Assembly (NCBI GenBank): GCA_035762175.1
Contig: DASTPP010000345.1
Coordinates: 1-64,000, forward strand
Length of the DNA stretch: 64,000 bases
Source of the DNA: DASTPP01 sp035762175
GTDB lineage: Bacteria > Myxococcota_A > Polyangia > Polyangiales > Polyangiaceae
Reading direction: 5' to 3'
Position 1 is the stretch's first letter; the number at the start of each line of letters is the position of its first letter. Of the stretch, positions 1 through 8,773 are shown piece after piece. A program made the translations under genes and the position numbers. The notes beneath the pieces are model-generated. The model was not told the DNA's origin, searched no databases, and was given only the letters and a program-made list of their open reading frames with translations.

Positions 1-429
1 CTCGCGCGCCCGCGCGTCGAGCGCGTAGCCGCCGAGCTCCTCGAAGCGGGCTTGCGCCTCGCCGTAGGCGTCGACCAGCCGGTCCATCTCGCCGGCGAGG
101 GCCGGGTCGGCGAGCTTCGCCTCGAGCTCGCGCAGCTTCGCCGCCGCGTCCGAGGCGGGCCCGGCCCCCTCGAGCGTCGCGGCCACGACGCTCATGCCCT
201 TCATCTCGCCGACGTCCTGGCCGAAGTGGCCGAGGGTGACGCCGCGCTCGACCGCCACCTGCCCGGCGTCGGGCGCCTCGTGCTTCAAGATGAGGCGAAA
301 GATGGTCGACTTGCCCGAGCCGTTCGGGCCGACCAGGCCCACCTTCTCGCCGCGGAAGATCGCGCAGGAGGCGTCGACGAAGAGGATCTGCGAGCCGTAA
401 CGCTTCGTGATGGCATCGAGACGAATCAC
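1..429 (-). CDS. ABC-F family ATPase, N-terminal part (3' end outside window)
   Basis: Reading leftwards from a GTG at 429, the frame encodes the start of the first nucleotide-binding domain of an ABC-F protein: VIRLDAITKRYG, then Walker A GPNGSGKST near residue 37 and a Q-loop region with FGQD near residue 72. ABC-F proteins are soluble tandem ATPases without membrane segments that act on the ribosome (translation factors such as EttA, or antibiotic target protection). Only 143 codons are present, so the subgroup cannot be told. The GTG overlaps the TGA of the upstream open frame (GTGA), suggesting translational coupling. The frame is also open far upstream of the GTG, so the start rests on the match to the ABC-F N-terminus. 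ABC-F identity is well supported. Confidence 0.8.
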   Translation of the reverse strand, partial: MIRLDAITKRYGSQILFVDASCAIFRGEKVGLVGPNGSGKSTIFRLILKHEAPDAGQVAVERGVTLGHFGQDVGEMKGMSVVAATLEGAGPASDAAAKLRELEAKLADPALAGEMDRLVDAYGEAQARFEELGGYALDARARE

Positions 430-1475
430 GCGGGGGGGCTTAGCATGAAGGCGCCCGCGCCGGGGGCGGCCCGGGCCCCGCCGCCGTCCCGTCGCCGCCC
501 CGCCCCGCCCCGCGGCGGCCGCGCTCGAGCCCGGGCCGCGGGCCCCCGGCGCGGCGGGGGGCCCGCGGCCCGGGCGCCCCCGTCCGTCGATGCTGACGTC
601 GAGGGCCGCGAGCGGGCCGTCGTTGTACGCGGTGCAGCTCTCGTCGAAGCAAGTCCGGGCGCCGCCGACGGCGCGGTCGTTGTTCTCTTTGACGACCCCG
701 TAGCAGCTCGCGGCGTTGAAGGTGACGCCGTCGCACTCTTCGACCTTCGCGCGCGCGGCCTCGCAGAACGACGCGACCGCGGCAGAAGGCGCCGTCGCCT
801 TCTGTCTTCCCGCTCGGCCAACCCCCGGGGCCGCTTGCGTCCTAAGTTCGAAAAAAAATCGCCGGCCACCGCGAGCGCCCCCCCGGCGCCCAGAGCGATG
901 CCAGCGAGCAGCCAAATTAGGCGGTTACCGCCCGCCTCCGCCCCCCGGGCCCCGGCCAGCGGAAAGCGCACCTCGTCGACCCGCCCCGCCTCCGCGTCGA
1001 CCAGGAGCACCCCCTCGACGTCGAAGGCGACCCGGTACTCGAGCAACTGCCGCCGCGTCGCCGGGTTGCCCACGTCGACCGCCTTCGAGCCCGTCTTCAC
1101 CTCGGCGACGAAGCGGCGCCCCCCGGCCTCGACGACGTAATCGGCCCGCACCCCGACGGCGCGCGCCTGCCCGCCCGCCCAGAGCTCGTACGAACCTTGT
1201 ACCTGGCAGCCGAGCACCCGAAAGCCCGCCTCCGCGAGCAGCGCCTCGGCCGCGCGCTCGCCCCGCTGCGCCCTCGCCACCCGCGCCCGCAAGCGCCGCC
1301 GCCGCGCCGCGCCCTCGATCGCCCCCCGCGCCAGGGCGCCGAAGGCGAGCAGCGCGACCGCCAGGCCGGCGGCCAGAGCTACCCAGGCCCCCTCGAACTC
1401 GACCGCGGACGGCGCGCGCACCGGCCCCCGTGCTTGGCCCGCGCTTTGCGGCCGGGCCAACTTCTCGGCGGGCAC
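426..1475 (-). CDS. Membrane-anchored PD-(D/E)XK nuclease-like protein, 3' end frame uncertain
   Basis: Residues about 25-55 form one membrane segment followed by an Arg-rich stretch. Residues about 70-190 look like a restriction-endonuclease-like fold: GERAAEALLAEAGF, then RADYVVEAGG and AEVKTG, giving the D-x(n)-E-x-K pattern of PD-(D/E)XK nucleases. A second membrane segment (NRLIWLLAGIALGAGGAL) follows. After about residue 210 the composition becomes Arg/Ser/Pro-rich and no longer looks coding. The change falls at a run of eight T (about 851-858); one T fewer would give a TAG stop at 842-844, just after the second membrane segment. The true product is therefore probably about 210 residues, made longer here by an indel or sequencing error. 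The nuclease activity and its substrate are inferred from the motif only. Confidence 0.55.
   Translation of the reverse strand: MPAEKLARPQSAGQARGPVRAPSAVEFEGAWVALAAGLAVALLAFGALARGAIEGAARRRRLRARVARAQRGERAAEALLAEAGFRVLGCQVQGSYELWAGGQARAVGVRADYVVEAGGRRFVAEVKTGSKAVDVGNPATRRQLLEYRVAFDVEGVLLVDAEAGRVDEVRFPLAGARGAEAGGNRLIWLLAGIALGAGGALAVAGDFFSNLGRKRPRGLAEREDRRRRRLLPRSRRSARPRARRSKSATASPSTPRAATGSSKRTTTAPSAAPGLASTRAAPRTTTARSRPSTSASTDGGARAAGPPPRRGPAARARARPPRGGAGRRRDGGGARAAPGAGAFMLSPPA
590..840 (-). pseudogene. Cys-rich coding remnant in a second frame
   Basis: In the frame shared with the downstream ABC-F gene, this stretch has good coding character: third positions are G/C and Cys residues are evenly spaced (SFCEAARAKVEECDG, AASCYG, ARTCFDESCTAYND). 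Such Cys patterns are common in exported myxobacterial proteins. No ATG or GTG precedes it, and it runs out into Gly/Pro/Arg-rich sequence. It may be the tail of a decayed exported-protein gene, or a C-terminal part of the preceding nuclease-like protein joined by a frameshift at the T8 run. The first seems more likely. Confidence 0.35.
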
Positions 1476-1589
1476 CGGGGGCGTGGTCGCGCCCAGGGGC
1501 CCCCGCGGCGCCGGGGCAGAAGGGCCCCCGGGCTGGGCCCGACGGCCCCCACGGCGCCGCGGCAGAAGGGCCCCGGCTGGGCGGCCGGG

Positions 1590-2714
1590 CTACGAGTGCA
1601 GTGCCGGCGCGTCCAGCGGCTCGAACGCGCCGCCCGAGGGCGGCCCCTCGGGCGCCGCCCCGGCGAGGCCCAGGCCCCGCGGCGACCCGCCCTGCGCCGA
1701 CAGCGCGTCGATCTGCCAGGCGTCGCGCAGAAAGGCGGTCGCGCTCGCGAGCCCTTCGCCGACGCCGGCCTCGTGGTAGGGCAGCCCGACCTCGGCGCAC
1801 CAGCGGCGCATGATCTCGCCGGCGCGCCGCAAGTTCTGGTGCGGAATCTGCGGAAAGATATGGTGCTCGATCTGGTAGTCGAGCCCGACGTAAAAGAAGG
1901 AGAGCCAGCGCGGCGTGCGAACGTTGCGCGTGGTCTCGAGCGCGTGGCGCAGGCCGCGGTAGCGGTCGACCATCACCGGCAGGCCGATGTGCGCGGGCGC
2001 GAAGACGGCGGCGAGCATCAGGCCGGCGAGCGCCCAGGCCGCGGCGTAGAGCGCGAGCGCGGGCAGCGGGCCCCAGAGCAGCGCGGGCACGAGCAGCCAG
2101 AGCGCGTAGTGCAAGGCGAGGCAGCCGGCGTCGAGCAGCGCGGCGCGCTTCGGCCCCCGCCCGCGCAGCCGGCGGGCGAGGTGGCGGTAGGACGGGACGC
2201 GCATGGTCAGGGGCAGCGCGACGGTCGAGGGCCAGAAGAGGTAGGCCTGCAGGTGCCGCTGGTACCAGCGCTGCAGCGGCGCCGCGCGCTCGTAGTCGGC
2301 GCGCGAGCTGGCCATCGGCCAGAGGTCGACGTCCGGGTCCTTGACGGCCACGTTGGGGTTGCCGTGGTGCAGGCCGTCGTGCTTGTGCTTCCAGTAAAGA
2401 GAGCTGATGCCCGCCAGCAGGGGCAAGGTCAGGTAGGCGAGCAGCCGGTTGCGGCCGCCGCGCGGCGAGAAGCTGCCGTGGCTGCCGTCGTGCCCGACCA
2501 GGGTGGCGAGCGTGGCCGCGACCGCGACGACCGGCACGAGCGCCAGCCGCGCCCAGCCCCCGGTCAGCGCGACGCCCGCGTACGCTAGCACCAGCACCGA
2601 GACCAGCGCGCCGAGCTTCGCCCAGCCCGCCCGCTCGCGGTGCTCGAACACGCCGGCGGCCTGCAATTCACCCCGCAACCGCTCTCTGTCGGCCCTGCTG
2701 ACGACTTTGTCCAC
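1590..2714 (-). CDS. Membrane fatty acid desaturase (acyl-lipid type)
   Basis: A 374-residue integral membrane desaturase with the three histidine boxes that bind the di-iron centre: HDGSHG near residue 75, HKHDGLHHGN near 110 and QIEHHIFPQIPH near 300. The QxxHH form of the third box is typical of front-end (delta-5/delta-6-like) and related acyl-lipid desaturases. Hydrophobic pairs lie at about 35-70, 90-105 and 190-240. There is no cytochrome b5 domain, so electrons must come from a separate carrier. The last 40 residues are a Gly/Pro-rich extension of uncertain value. It would introduce a double bond into membrane fatty acids; position and substrate cannot be told. It stands alone, diverging from the amidohydrolase lipoprotein at 3142. 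Confidence 0.85.
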   Translation of the reverse strand: MDKVVSRADRERLRGELQAAGVFEHRERAGWAKLGALVSVLVLAYAGVALTGGWARLALVPVVAVAATLATLVGHDGSHGSFSPRGGRNRLLAYLTLPLLAGISSLYWKHKHDGLHHGNPNVAVKDPDVDLWPMASSRADYERAAPLQRWYQRHLQAYLFWPSTVALPLTMRVPSYRHLARRLRGRGPKRAALLDAGCLALHYALWLLVPALLWGPLPALALYAAAWALAGLMLAAVFAPAHIGLPVMVDRYRGLRHALETTRNVRTPRWLSFFYVGLDYQIEHHIFPQIPHQNLRRAGEIMRRWCAEVGLPYHEAGVGEGLASATAFLRDAWQIDALSAQGGSPRGLGLAGAAPEGPPSGGAFEPLDAPALHS

Positions 2715-3141
2715 GCTGGGACCCTAGTGCGGGCGCCGCCATGAACGCGTCGAGGTAGCGTCACGATTTCGTCAGCCCGCGGCGCGGGCGGCAAACGGCC
2801 AGGCAGAGGCTCGATTCGGCGGGGCGGCGAAAGGCCAGGCGGAGGGCTCGATCGACGCCCCCGCTCCTCGCCCGGCCGGCGGCCCTGCCGACGACGCATC
2901 CCGGCATGGCGTCGGGCGGCCGAGGCCCGACCCGGCCCCCGGGCAGCCAGGGTGGGCGGGCCGGCGAGCGCGCGAGGCGTTTCGGGCGACTTTCTCTCGC
3001 GCCGAGCGGTGCTTCGGCGGCGCCCCGGCGCTCGTGCCGACCCCCGGGGCGCGTCGAGGGGGGCGGGCTACCCTCGACGCCATAGAAAGCCGAATCGAAA
3101 GGTGGCCCAAGGGCCCGTGAAGGCGTGTAGCGTGCGGTCCC
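2715..3141. other. Divergent intergenic region
   Basis: 427 bases between the divergent desaturase and amidohydrolase genes. No coding stretch with convincing codon bias is visible. Short direct repeats of the type cggccaggc...gaggctcgat occur near 2797-2850. Promoters for both neighbours must lie here, but I cannot place a -35/-10 pair. Confidence 0.4.
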
Positions 3142-6100
3142 ATGCGTACTGTGCTCGGCGCGTGGCTCGTGGTCCTCAGTGTCTCGTTTGGTGTCGCCTG
3201 TGGCGACGATGACGACGGCGGCGCGCCAAAGGCGGGCTCTTCGCAAGGGGGCTCGGGCGGCACCTCGGGGCGCGCGGGCAGCGGCGGCTCCGGCACCGGC
3301 GGCAGCGGCACGGGCGGCTCGTCTCAAGGCGCCGGCGGCAGCGGCACGAACGGCGCCGCCGGCTCCGGCGGCAGCGGTGGCGCCGCCGGCTCCGGCGGTG
3401 ACGCGGGCAATGCGGGCAACGACAGCGGCGGCGCGGGGGGGGCAGGCGGCGATGCGGGGGGCGGCGGCACCGGGGGCTCGGACACGGGCGGCTCGGGTGG
3501 CACCGGCGGTGATGGCACCGGCGGCAGTGGCACGGGCGGCAGCGGCACCGGCGGAAGCGGCACGGGCGGCTCAGGGACGGGTGGCAGCGGCACCGGCGGC
3601 GACGGCGGTAGCGGCACCGGCGGTAGCGGCACGGGCGGAAGCGGGACGGGCGGCTCGGGCACCGGCGGTAGCGGGACGGGCGGCTCGGGCACCGGAGGTA
3701 GCGGCACGGGTGGCAGTGGGACCGGCGGCAGCGGCACCGGCGGCTCGGGCACCGGGGGGAGTGGCACCGGTGGCAGCGGCACCGGAGGTAGCGGGACGGG
3801 CGGCTCGGGGACGGGCGGCTCGGGGACCGGAGGTAGCGGCACGGGCGGGACGGGCGGGCTGCCGCCGCTGCCCTTGCCGCCACCGCCGGACGTAGTCGCC
3901 TGCGGCACGACGCTCGAGCCGGCGCCCGCGGGCCGCGTCTGCGGCGTCGTCGCGGGGGCGGGGCCGGTGCGGGTGCTGCGGGGCAACGTGGTCGCGCCCG
4001 AGAACGTCTACGTGGGCGGCGAGGTGGTGGTGGGCGGCGACGGCGTCATCGCGTGCGTCGGCTGCGACTGCTCGGCCGTGCTCGGCTACGCCCAGGCGAC
4101 GCGCGTGACGTGCGCCGAGGGCACGATCACGCCGGCGCTCATCAACACGCACGATCACATCACCTTCGCCCAGAACGCCCCCAAGCCCCACGCGGTCAAG
4201 TACGACCACCGGCACGAGTGGCGCACGGGCGCCAACGGCAAGCCCCAGATCAACGTGCCCGCGGGCAACGGGGCCGACACGGTGGCGTGGGGCGAGCTTC
4301 GCTTCGTGCTGGGCGGGGCGGCCTCGACCGTCGGCTCGGGCGGGGTCAAGGGCATGCTGCGAAACCTCGACCGCAGCCTCGACCAGCAGGAGGGCCTGAA
4401 CCAGAAGCAGGTGCGCTTCGAGACCTTCCCGCTCAACGACGCGAACGGCGCGCTGCTCACGCAGTGCACGTACAACAACCCCGACACGACCGAGCAGGTG
4501 GCGCTCGAAGACGCCTACCTGCCGCACATCGCCGAGGGCGTCAGCGCGCCGGCGCAGAACGAGTTCGCGTGCACCAAGGGCTTCGGCAGCGCGCAGGCCG
4601 ATTACCTGCAAGAGCCGACCGCGCTGATTCACGGCATCGGCCTGAAGGCCACCGACGCCGCCCTGATGGGCGCCGAGGGCGTCGGCCTCATCTGGTCGCC
4701 GCGGTCGAACCTCGACCTGTACGGCGTCACGGCCAACGTCGTCGGGTTCGCCTACCAGGGCGTGCCGATCGCGCTCGGCACCGACTGGAGCGCGTCGGGC
4801 AGCTACAACCTCTTGCGCGAGCTCGCGTGCGCCGACTCGTACAACCAGAACAACCTGGGCGGGGCCTTTCAGCCCTACCACCTCTACCGCATGGTGACCG
4901 AAGACGCCGCGGCGCTGACGGCGAGCGGCGACAAGATCGGCTCGCTCAAGCCGGGCCTCTTCGGCGACATCACGGTCTGGTCGGCCGCCGGCGGCGTCGA
5001 GCCCTTCCGGTCGGTGGTGCAGGCGAACGTGCAGGGCGTGGCGCTCGTGCTGCGGGCGGGGCTCGCGCTCTACGGCGAGCCCGAGGCGGTCGACGCGCTC
5101 TCGCCGAGCGCGGGCGTAGGCTGCGAGGCGCTCGACGTCTGCGGGGCGCCGCACAAGGTCTGCGCCCAGCGCGAGTTCGGCAAGACCCTGGCGACGCTGC
5201 AGGCGAGCATCGCCGGGGCGCCCGGGGGCGCCTACCCGCTCTTCTTCTGCAACGCGGCGCAGGCGAACGAGCCCTCGTGCGTGCCGTCCCGGCCGGGCGA
5301 GTTCACCGGCGTGCCGAGCGCCGACGACGCGGACGGCGACGGCATCGCGAACGCCCAAGACCTCTGCCCGACGGTCTTCAGCGCCCGGCGCCCGATGGAC
5401 GGCGCCGCCCAGGCCGACGGCGACGGCGACGGCCTCGGCGACGCCTGCGACCCGTGCCCCTTCAAGCCGGGCACCTTCGACTGCCCGCTCGTCAGCCAAG
5501 ACGTCGACGCCGACGGGGTGCCCGAGCCGGCCGACAACTGCCCCGACGTGCCCAACCCCGACCAGACCGACGCCGACGCCGACGCGAAGGGCGACCTCTG
5601 CGACGCCTGCCCGAACGACGAGAACCCCGGCAGCGACCCCTGCCCCCCCCCGCAGGTCACCATCACGCAGGCCAAGGGCCTGCCGAACGGCACCGCCGTC
5701 CTGATCAAGGGCGTGGTCGTGAGCGCGGTCGACACGACGGGCTCGACCCGCGGCTTCTGGGTGCAAGACGCGTTCGCCGGCCTCTTCGCCTTCTCCGGCC
5801 CCATCGCGCCGACCGCGCTGCCCGGCGACGTCGTCGACCTCGCGGGCACCGTCGGCGAGTTCAGCGGGCTCAAGCAGCTCACCAACCCCGTCGCGACCAA
5901 GGTCGGCAGCGCCGCGCCCCCCGCGCCGTTCGTCGTCAGCGCGGCCAGCATCGCCACCGGCGGCCCCGAGGTGGCCAAGTACATGAGCGTGCTCGTGCGC
6001 GTCGAGAACGTGAGCGTCACCAACCAGAACCCCGACGCGCCGGTCGACTTCGACGAGCTCGCGGTGACGGGCAACCTGCGGGTCGACGACTTCATCTTCG

Positions 6101-6225
6101 ACTACGACAACGCCAGCTTCCCCGTGGGCACGGCGTTCGCGCAGATCACCGGCCCGCTGCACTTCTCGTTCGGCAACAGCAAGATCTTGCCCCGCAGCGC
6201 CGCCGACCTGACCCCCTCGCCCTGA
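3142..6225 (+). CDS. Amidohydrolase lipoprotein with (GSGTG)n spacer and thrombospondin type 3 repeats
   Basis: 1027 residues. The N-terminus is a lipoprotein signal with Cys20 in FGVAC. Residues about 25-245 are Gly/Ser/Thr-rich, including roughly 20 copies of the five-residue unit GSGTG. Residues about 255-680 are a metal-dependent amidohydrolase with the expected ligands: NTHDH (metal HxH), LPHIAEG, ALIHGIGL and GTDWSASG. Residues about 725-830 contain Ca-binding thrombospondin type 3-like repeats (DADGDG, DGDGDGLGDACDPC). The rest is a beta-rich, OB-fold-like domain (GFWVQDAFAGLFAF). The protein should sit on the outer face of the cell and hydrolyse or deaminate an unknown substrate; the long spacer may hold the enzyme away from the membrane. 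Convergent with infC. Confidence 0.85.
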   Translation: MRTVLGAWLVVLSVSFGVACGDDDDGGAPKAGSSQGGSGGTSGRAGSGGSGTGGSGTGGSSQGAGGSGTNGAAGSGGSGGAAGSGGDAGNAGNDSGGAGGAGGDAGGGGTGGSDTGGSGGTGGDGTGGSGTGGSGTGGSGTGGSGTGGSGTGGDGGSGTGGSGTGGSGTGGSGTGGSGTGGSGTGGSGTGGSGTGGSGTGGSGTGGSGTGGSGTGGSGTGGSGTGGSGTGGSGTGGTGGLPPLPLPPPPDVVACGTTLEPAPAGRVCGVVAGAGPVRVLRGNVVAPENVYVGGEVVVGGDGVIACVGCDCSAVLGYAQATRVTCAEGTITPALINTHDHITFAQNAPKPHAVKYDHRHEWRTGANGKPQINVPAGNGADTVAWGELRFVLGGAASTVGSGGVKGMLRNLDRSLDQQEGLNQKQVRFETFPLNDANGALLTQCTYNNPDTTEQVALEDAYLPHIAEGVSAPAQNEFACTKGFGSAQADYLQEPTALIHGIGLKATDAALMGAEGVGLIWSPRSNLDLYGVTANVVGFAYQGVPIALGTDWSASGSYNLLRELACADSYNQNNLGGAFQPYHLYRMVTEDAAALTASGDKIGSLKPGLFGDITVWSAAGGVEPFRSVVQANVQGVALVLRAGLALYGEPEAVDALSPSAGVGCEALDVCGAPHKVCAQREFGKTLATLQASIAGAPGGAYPLFFCNAAQANEPSCVPSRPGEFTGVPSADDADGDGIANAQDLCPTVFSARRPMDGAAQADGDGDGLGDACDPCPFKPGTFDCPLVSQDVDADGVPEPADNCPDVPNPDQTDADADAKGDLCDACPNDENPGSDPCPPPQVTITQAKGLPNGTAVLIKGVVVSAVDTTGSTRGFWVQDAFAGLFAFSGPIAPTALPGDVVDLAGTVGEFSGLKQLTNPVATKVGSAAPPAPFVVSAASIATGGPEVAKYMSVLVRVENVSVTNQNPDAPVDFDELAVTGNLRVDDFIFDYDNASFPVGTAFAQITGPLHFSFGNSKILPRSAADLTPSP
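3517..3860 (+). repeat. Coding 15-bp tandem repeat (Gly-Ser-Gly-Thr-Gly)
   Basis: About 20 copies of a 15-bp unit like ggcagcggcaccggc, varied at synonymous positions (ggc/ggg/gga, agc/tcg/agt). The synonymous drift suggests that the peptide repeat is kept by selection rather than by recent expansion. Copy number should vary between strains. Confidence 0.85.
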
Positions 6226-6306
6226 TCAGGCGGCGGGTGACCGCGCGCCCGGCGGCGCCTCGCTACGCCGGCCGCCTCGGCCCGGGGGCGCGCGGCGGCC
6301 GGGGCG

Positions 6307-7017
6307 TCAGGCGTCGGGCCCCTCGTCGTCGTCGTCGTCGTCGTCGCTGTCGTCGTCGGGCAGCTCGGGCTCTTGCGCCTCGGGCGGCGGCGTGCGGCCC
6401 TCTTTGAGCGCCTTCTCGCGCTCTTTCTCGCGCTGCACCTTGGCCTGCGCGGCCCGCTGGCGCACGGCCTCTTTCGGGGCCACGAGCAGCGTCATCGTGC
6501 GGCCCTCGACGTTCGGCCGCGACTCGACGACGGCGATGTCTTCGAGCTTCTGGACGAGCCAGTCGAGCTGCTCGCGCGCCTTCTCGGGGTGCGTGATCTC
6601 GCGGCCGCGGAAGCGCACCGTGAACTTGACCTTGTGGGCGGCCTCGATGAAGCGGCGCGCGGCGCGCGACTTGAAGTCGAGGTCGTGGTCGTCGGTCTTC
6701 GGCCGCAGCTTGATCTCCTTGAGCTCGGAGTTCATCTGCGTGCGGCTCGCCCGGCTCTTCTTCTTCGCCTCGTCGTACTTGTACTTGCCGAAGTCGAGAA
6801 TCTTACAGAGCGGCGGCGCGTCTTTCGGGTTGAGCTCGACCAGGTCGAGCCCCCGCTGCCGCGCCACTTTCAGCGCCTCGTGCGTCGGCATCACGCCGAG
6901 CAGCGCGCCGTCGGCGTCGACGACGCGCACCTCGGGAACGCGAATGCGCTGGTTGGTTCGGAGGGCGTGGCCCCGCTGGGGCTGGCGAAGATCAAATCGG
7001 GATTTACCAAGGGGCAT
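6307..7017 (-). CDS. infC: Translation initiation factor IF-3
   Basis: 236 residues. The N-terminal domain begins RTNQRIRVPEVRVVDADG, the linker has KDAPPLCKILDFGKYKYD, and the C-terminal domain contains KEIKLRPKTDDHDLDFK and FTVRFRGREITHPE, all diagnostic of IF-3. It binds the 30S subunit, prevents early 50S joining and checks initiator tRNA. Compared with the usual ~180 residues it has a 25-residue N-terminal lead and a charged tail ending in a run of Asp (DDDSDDDDDDDEG). I chose the ATG at 7017; an internal start nearer RTNQ would give a more usual length. rpmI and rplT, usually just downstream, are absent: the gene is followed by a convergent lipoprotein gene. Confidence 0.95.
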   Translation of the reverse strand: MPLGKSRFDLRQPQRGHALRTNQRIRVPEVRVVDADGALLGVMPTHEALKVARQRGLDLVELNPKDAPPLCKILDFGKYKYDEAKKKSRASRTQMNSELKEIKLRPKTDDHDLDFKSRAARRFIEAAHKVKFTVRFRGREITHPEKAREQLDWLVQKLEDIAVVESRPNVEGRTMTLLVAPKEAVRQRAAQAKVQREKEREKALKEGRTPPPEAQEPELPDDDSDDDDDDDEGPDA

Positions 7018-7742
7018 CGTGTCGTGCAGACCTCATGGGTGGGGGAGACAATGCGCCGGCCGGCGCGCGTCGGGGCCTCGGGGGCCGGGCGGCGGGCGCG
7101 CCGGGGGGCGGCTTCGGGCGTGCTCGTTTCGCCGCGGGCGCCCCGCCCGTCACGGCGGCGGCGCCTCGGCCAGGCAAGCCCTGCGGCCCGGGCGAGCGCG
7201 GCGTTTACCGCGCCCGACCGTCGTACGCAGGGGACGCCGGAGAAAGCACGGGCCGTAGTCAAGCACGCTCACCGGGGGAGTCAAGAAGCCTGAACGGGGC
7301 CCTTCGCGCCCGCCCGCGCGCCCTCGTCGCGGGCCCCCCGAGGCAACGTCCGCGCGCCCTCGCCTCGGGCCCCTCGAGGCAACGCCCGCGCGCCCTCGTC
7401 GCGGGCCCCTCGAGGCAACGCCCGCGGGCCCTCGCCTCGAGCCCCCGAAGGGGCCCACCCGGCGCCGTGCCGAGGGGCCATACGCCGCGCCGAAGGGCTG
7501 CGCTCGGCGCGGCGCCGAGGGTCCGCACGCCGCGCCGAAGGGCTGTGCTCGGCTCGGCGCCGAGCGGCCCGGCGCGGCGCCGAGGGGCCCGCCCGGCGCC
7601 GTGGTCCGAGGGGTTCGCCCGGCGCGGCGCCGAGGGGCCGGCCCCGGGGCGCCTCGCCGGAGGGGCCCGCCGCCCCCGCGGCCCGAGCTCGGGCGTGGCG
7701 CCCGCCGGGCCGTTCTGGGGTAAAACCACGGGCGAGCGCCGC
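7018..7742. other. Intergenic region with GC-rich repeats
   Basis: 725 bases between divergent infC and coaA. Open frames here are repeat-driven. The left 280 bases hold no feature I can name. From about 7304 there is a tandem array, then degenerate copies of a motif close to cggcgcggcgccgagggg up to about 7660, each able to form a short hairpin. Promoters for infC and coaA must be in here. Confidence 0.4.
7304..7450. repeat. 36-bp tandem array
   Basis: About four copies of a 36-bp unit containing gcgggcccctcgaggcaacg; the gaggcaacg core recurs at 7340, 7376 and 7412, exactly 36 bp apart. Each unit carries CTCGAG and flanking gcggg/cccgc that can pair. Since 36 is a multiple of 3, it produces spurious repetitive ORFs on both strands. 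Confidence 0.75.
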
Positions 7743-8678
7743 ATGAGCCCGACCCTATCGCGATACCTCTCGTTCTCGCGCGCCGAGTGGGCGCGGCTGC
7801 GCGCCAACACGCCGCTCACGCTCGGCGAGGCCGACCTCGAGGCGCTGCGCGGCATCAACGAGGCGCTCTCGATCGACGAGGTGGTCGAGGTCTACCTGCC
7901 GCTCTCGCGGCTGGTCAACCTCTACGTGACCGCCTCGCAGGGCCTGCGGCAGGTGGCCGACACCTTTCTCGGCCGGCCGACGGCGCGCGTGCCCTACGTC
8001 GTGGGCCTGGCCGGCAGCGTGGCCGTGGGCAAGAGCACGACGGCGCGCGTGCTCTGCGCCCTGCTGGGGCGCTGGCCGACGCACCCGAAGGTCGATCTGC
8101 TCACCACCGACGGCTTTCTCTACCCCAACCGCGAGCTCGAGGCCCGGGGGCTGATGGGCCGCAAGGGCTTCCCCGAGAGTTACGACCTGCGGCGCCTCGT
8201 GCAGCTTCTCTCGGACCTCAAAGCGGGGCACGCCGAGGTACACGCGCCGGTCTACTCGCACCAGGCGTACGACATCGTGCCGGGCCAGGCCCAGGTGATT
8301 CGCCAGCCCGACGTGCTCATCGTCGAGGGCCTCAACGTCTTGCAGCCCGGCCCGCCGGGCGCCTCGGCCAAGCCCTTCGTGTCCGACTTCTTCGACTTCT
8401 CGGTCTACGTCGACGCCGACGAGGACGACATCGCGCGCTGGTACGAAGAGCGCTTCTTGCGCCTGCGCGAGACCGTCTTCACCGACCCGCATTCGTACTT
8501 TCACCGCTACGCCGCGCTCACGCCCGAGCAGGCGCGGCAGACGGCGCGCTCGATCTGGCGCGAGATCAACGGGGTGAACCTGCGCGAGAACGTCTTGCCG
8601 ACCCGCGAGCGGGCGCACCTCGTGCTCGAGAAGGGCCCCGACCACGCCGTCCGCGCCGTCAAGCTGCGCCGGCTGTAG
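7743..8678 (+). CDS. coaA: Pantothenate kinase, type I
   Basis: 311 residues, close to the 316 of the E. coli enzyme. It phosphorylates pantothenate with ATP, the first and usually rate-setting step of coenzyme A synthesis. The P-loop GLAGSVAVGKSTT has its Lys at residue 97. Other CoaA hallmarks are VDLLTTDGFLYPN, MGRKGFPESYD, YSHQAYDIVPG and DVLIVEGLNVLQ. The C-terminus WREINGVNLRENVLPTRERA is also typical. The ATG at 7743 matches the normal N-terminus (SRYLSFSRAEWARLR); the frame is open further upstream only through the repeat region. Type I enzymes are generally feedback-inhibited by CoA. Confidence 0.95.
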   Translation: MSPTLSRYLSFSRAEWARLRANTPLTLGEADLEALRGINEALSIDEVVEVYLPLSRLVNLYVTASQGLRQVADTFLGRPTARVPYVVGLAGSVAVGKSTTARVLCALLGRWPTHPKVDLLTTDGFLYPNRELEARGLMGRKGFPESYDLRRLVQLLSDLKAGHAEVHAPVYSHQAYDIVPGQAQVIRQPDVLIVEGLNVLQPGPPGASAKPFVSDFFDFSVYVDADEDDIARWYEERFLRLRETVFTDPHSYFHRYAALTPEQARQTARSIWREINGVNLRENVLPTRERAHLVLEKGPDHAVRAVKLRRL

Positions 8679-8773
8679 CGCCGCCCCCGCCCGGGCGGGC
8701 GCGCTCGCGCGGGGCCCCCCGGGCGGGGTGGTTTCCGGTGGCCGCTGAGCCGATATGCCAGCGTTCGGCTTTC

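Noticed and set aside
3571..6162. Long open frame (863 codons) on the strand opposite the amidohydrolase gene
   Set aside because: It is a mirror of a GC-biased gene. Its product is Arg/Val/His-rich and lacks motifs, whereas the plus strand shows a full domain series.
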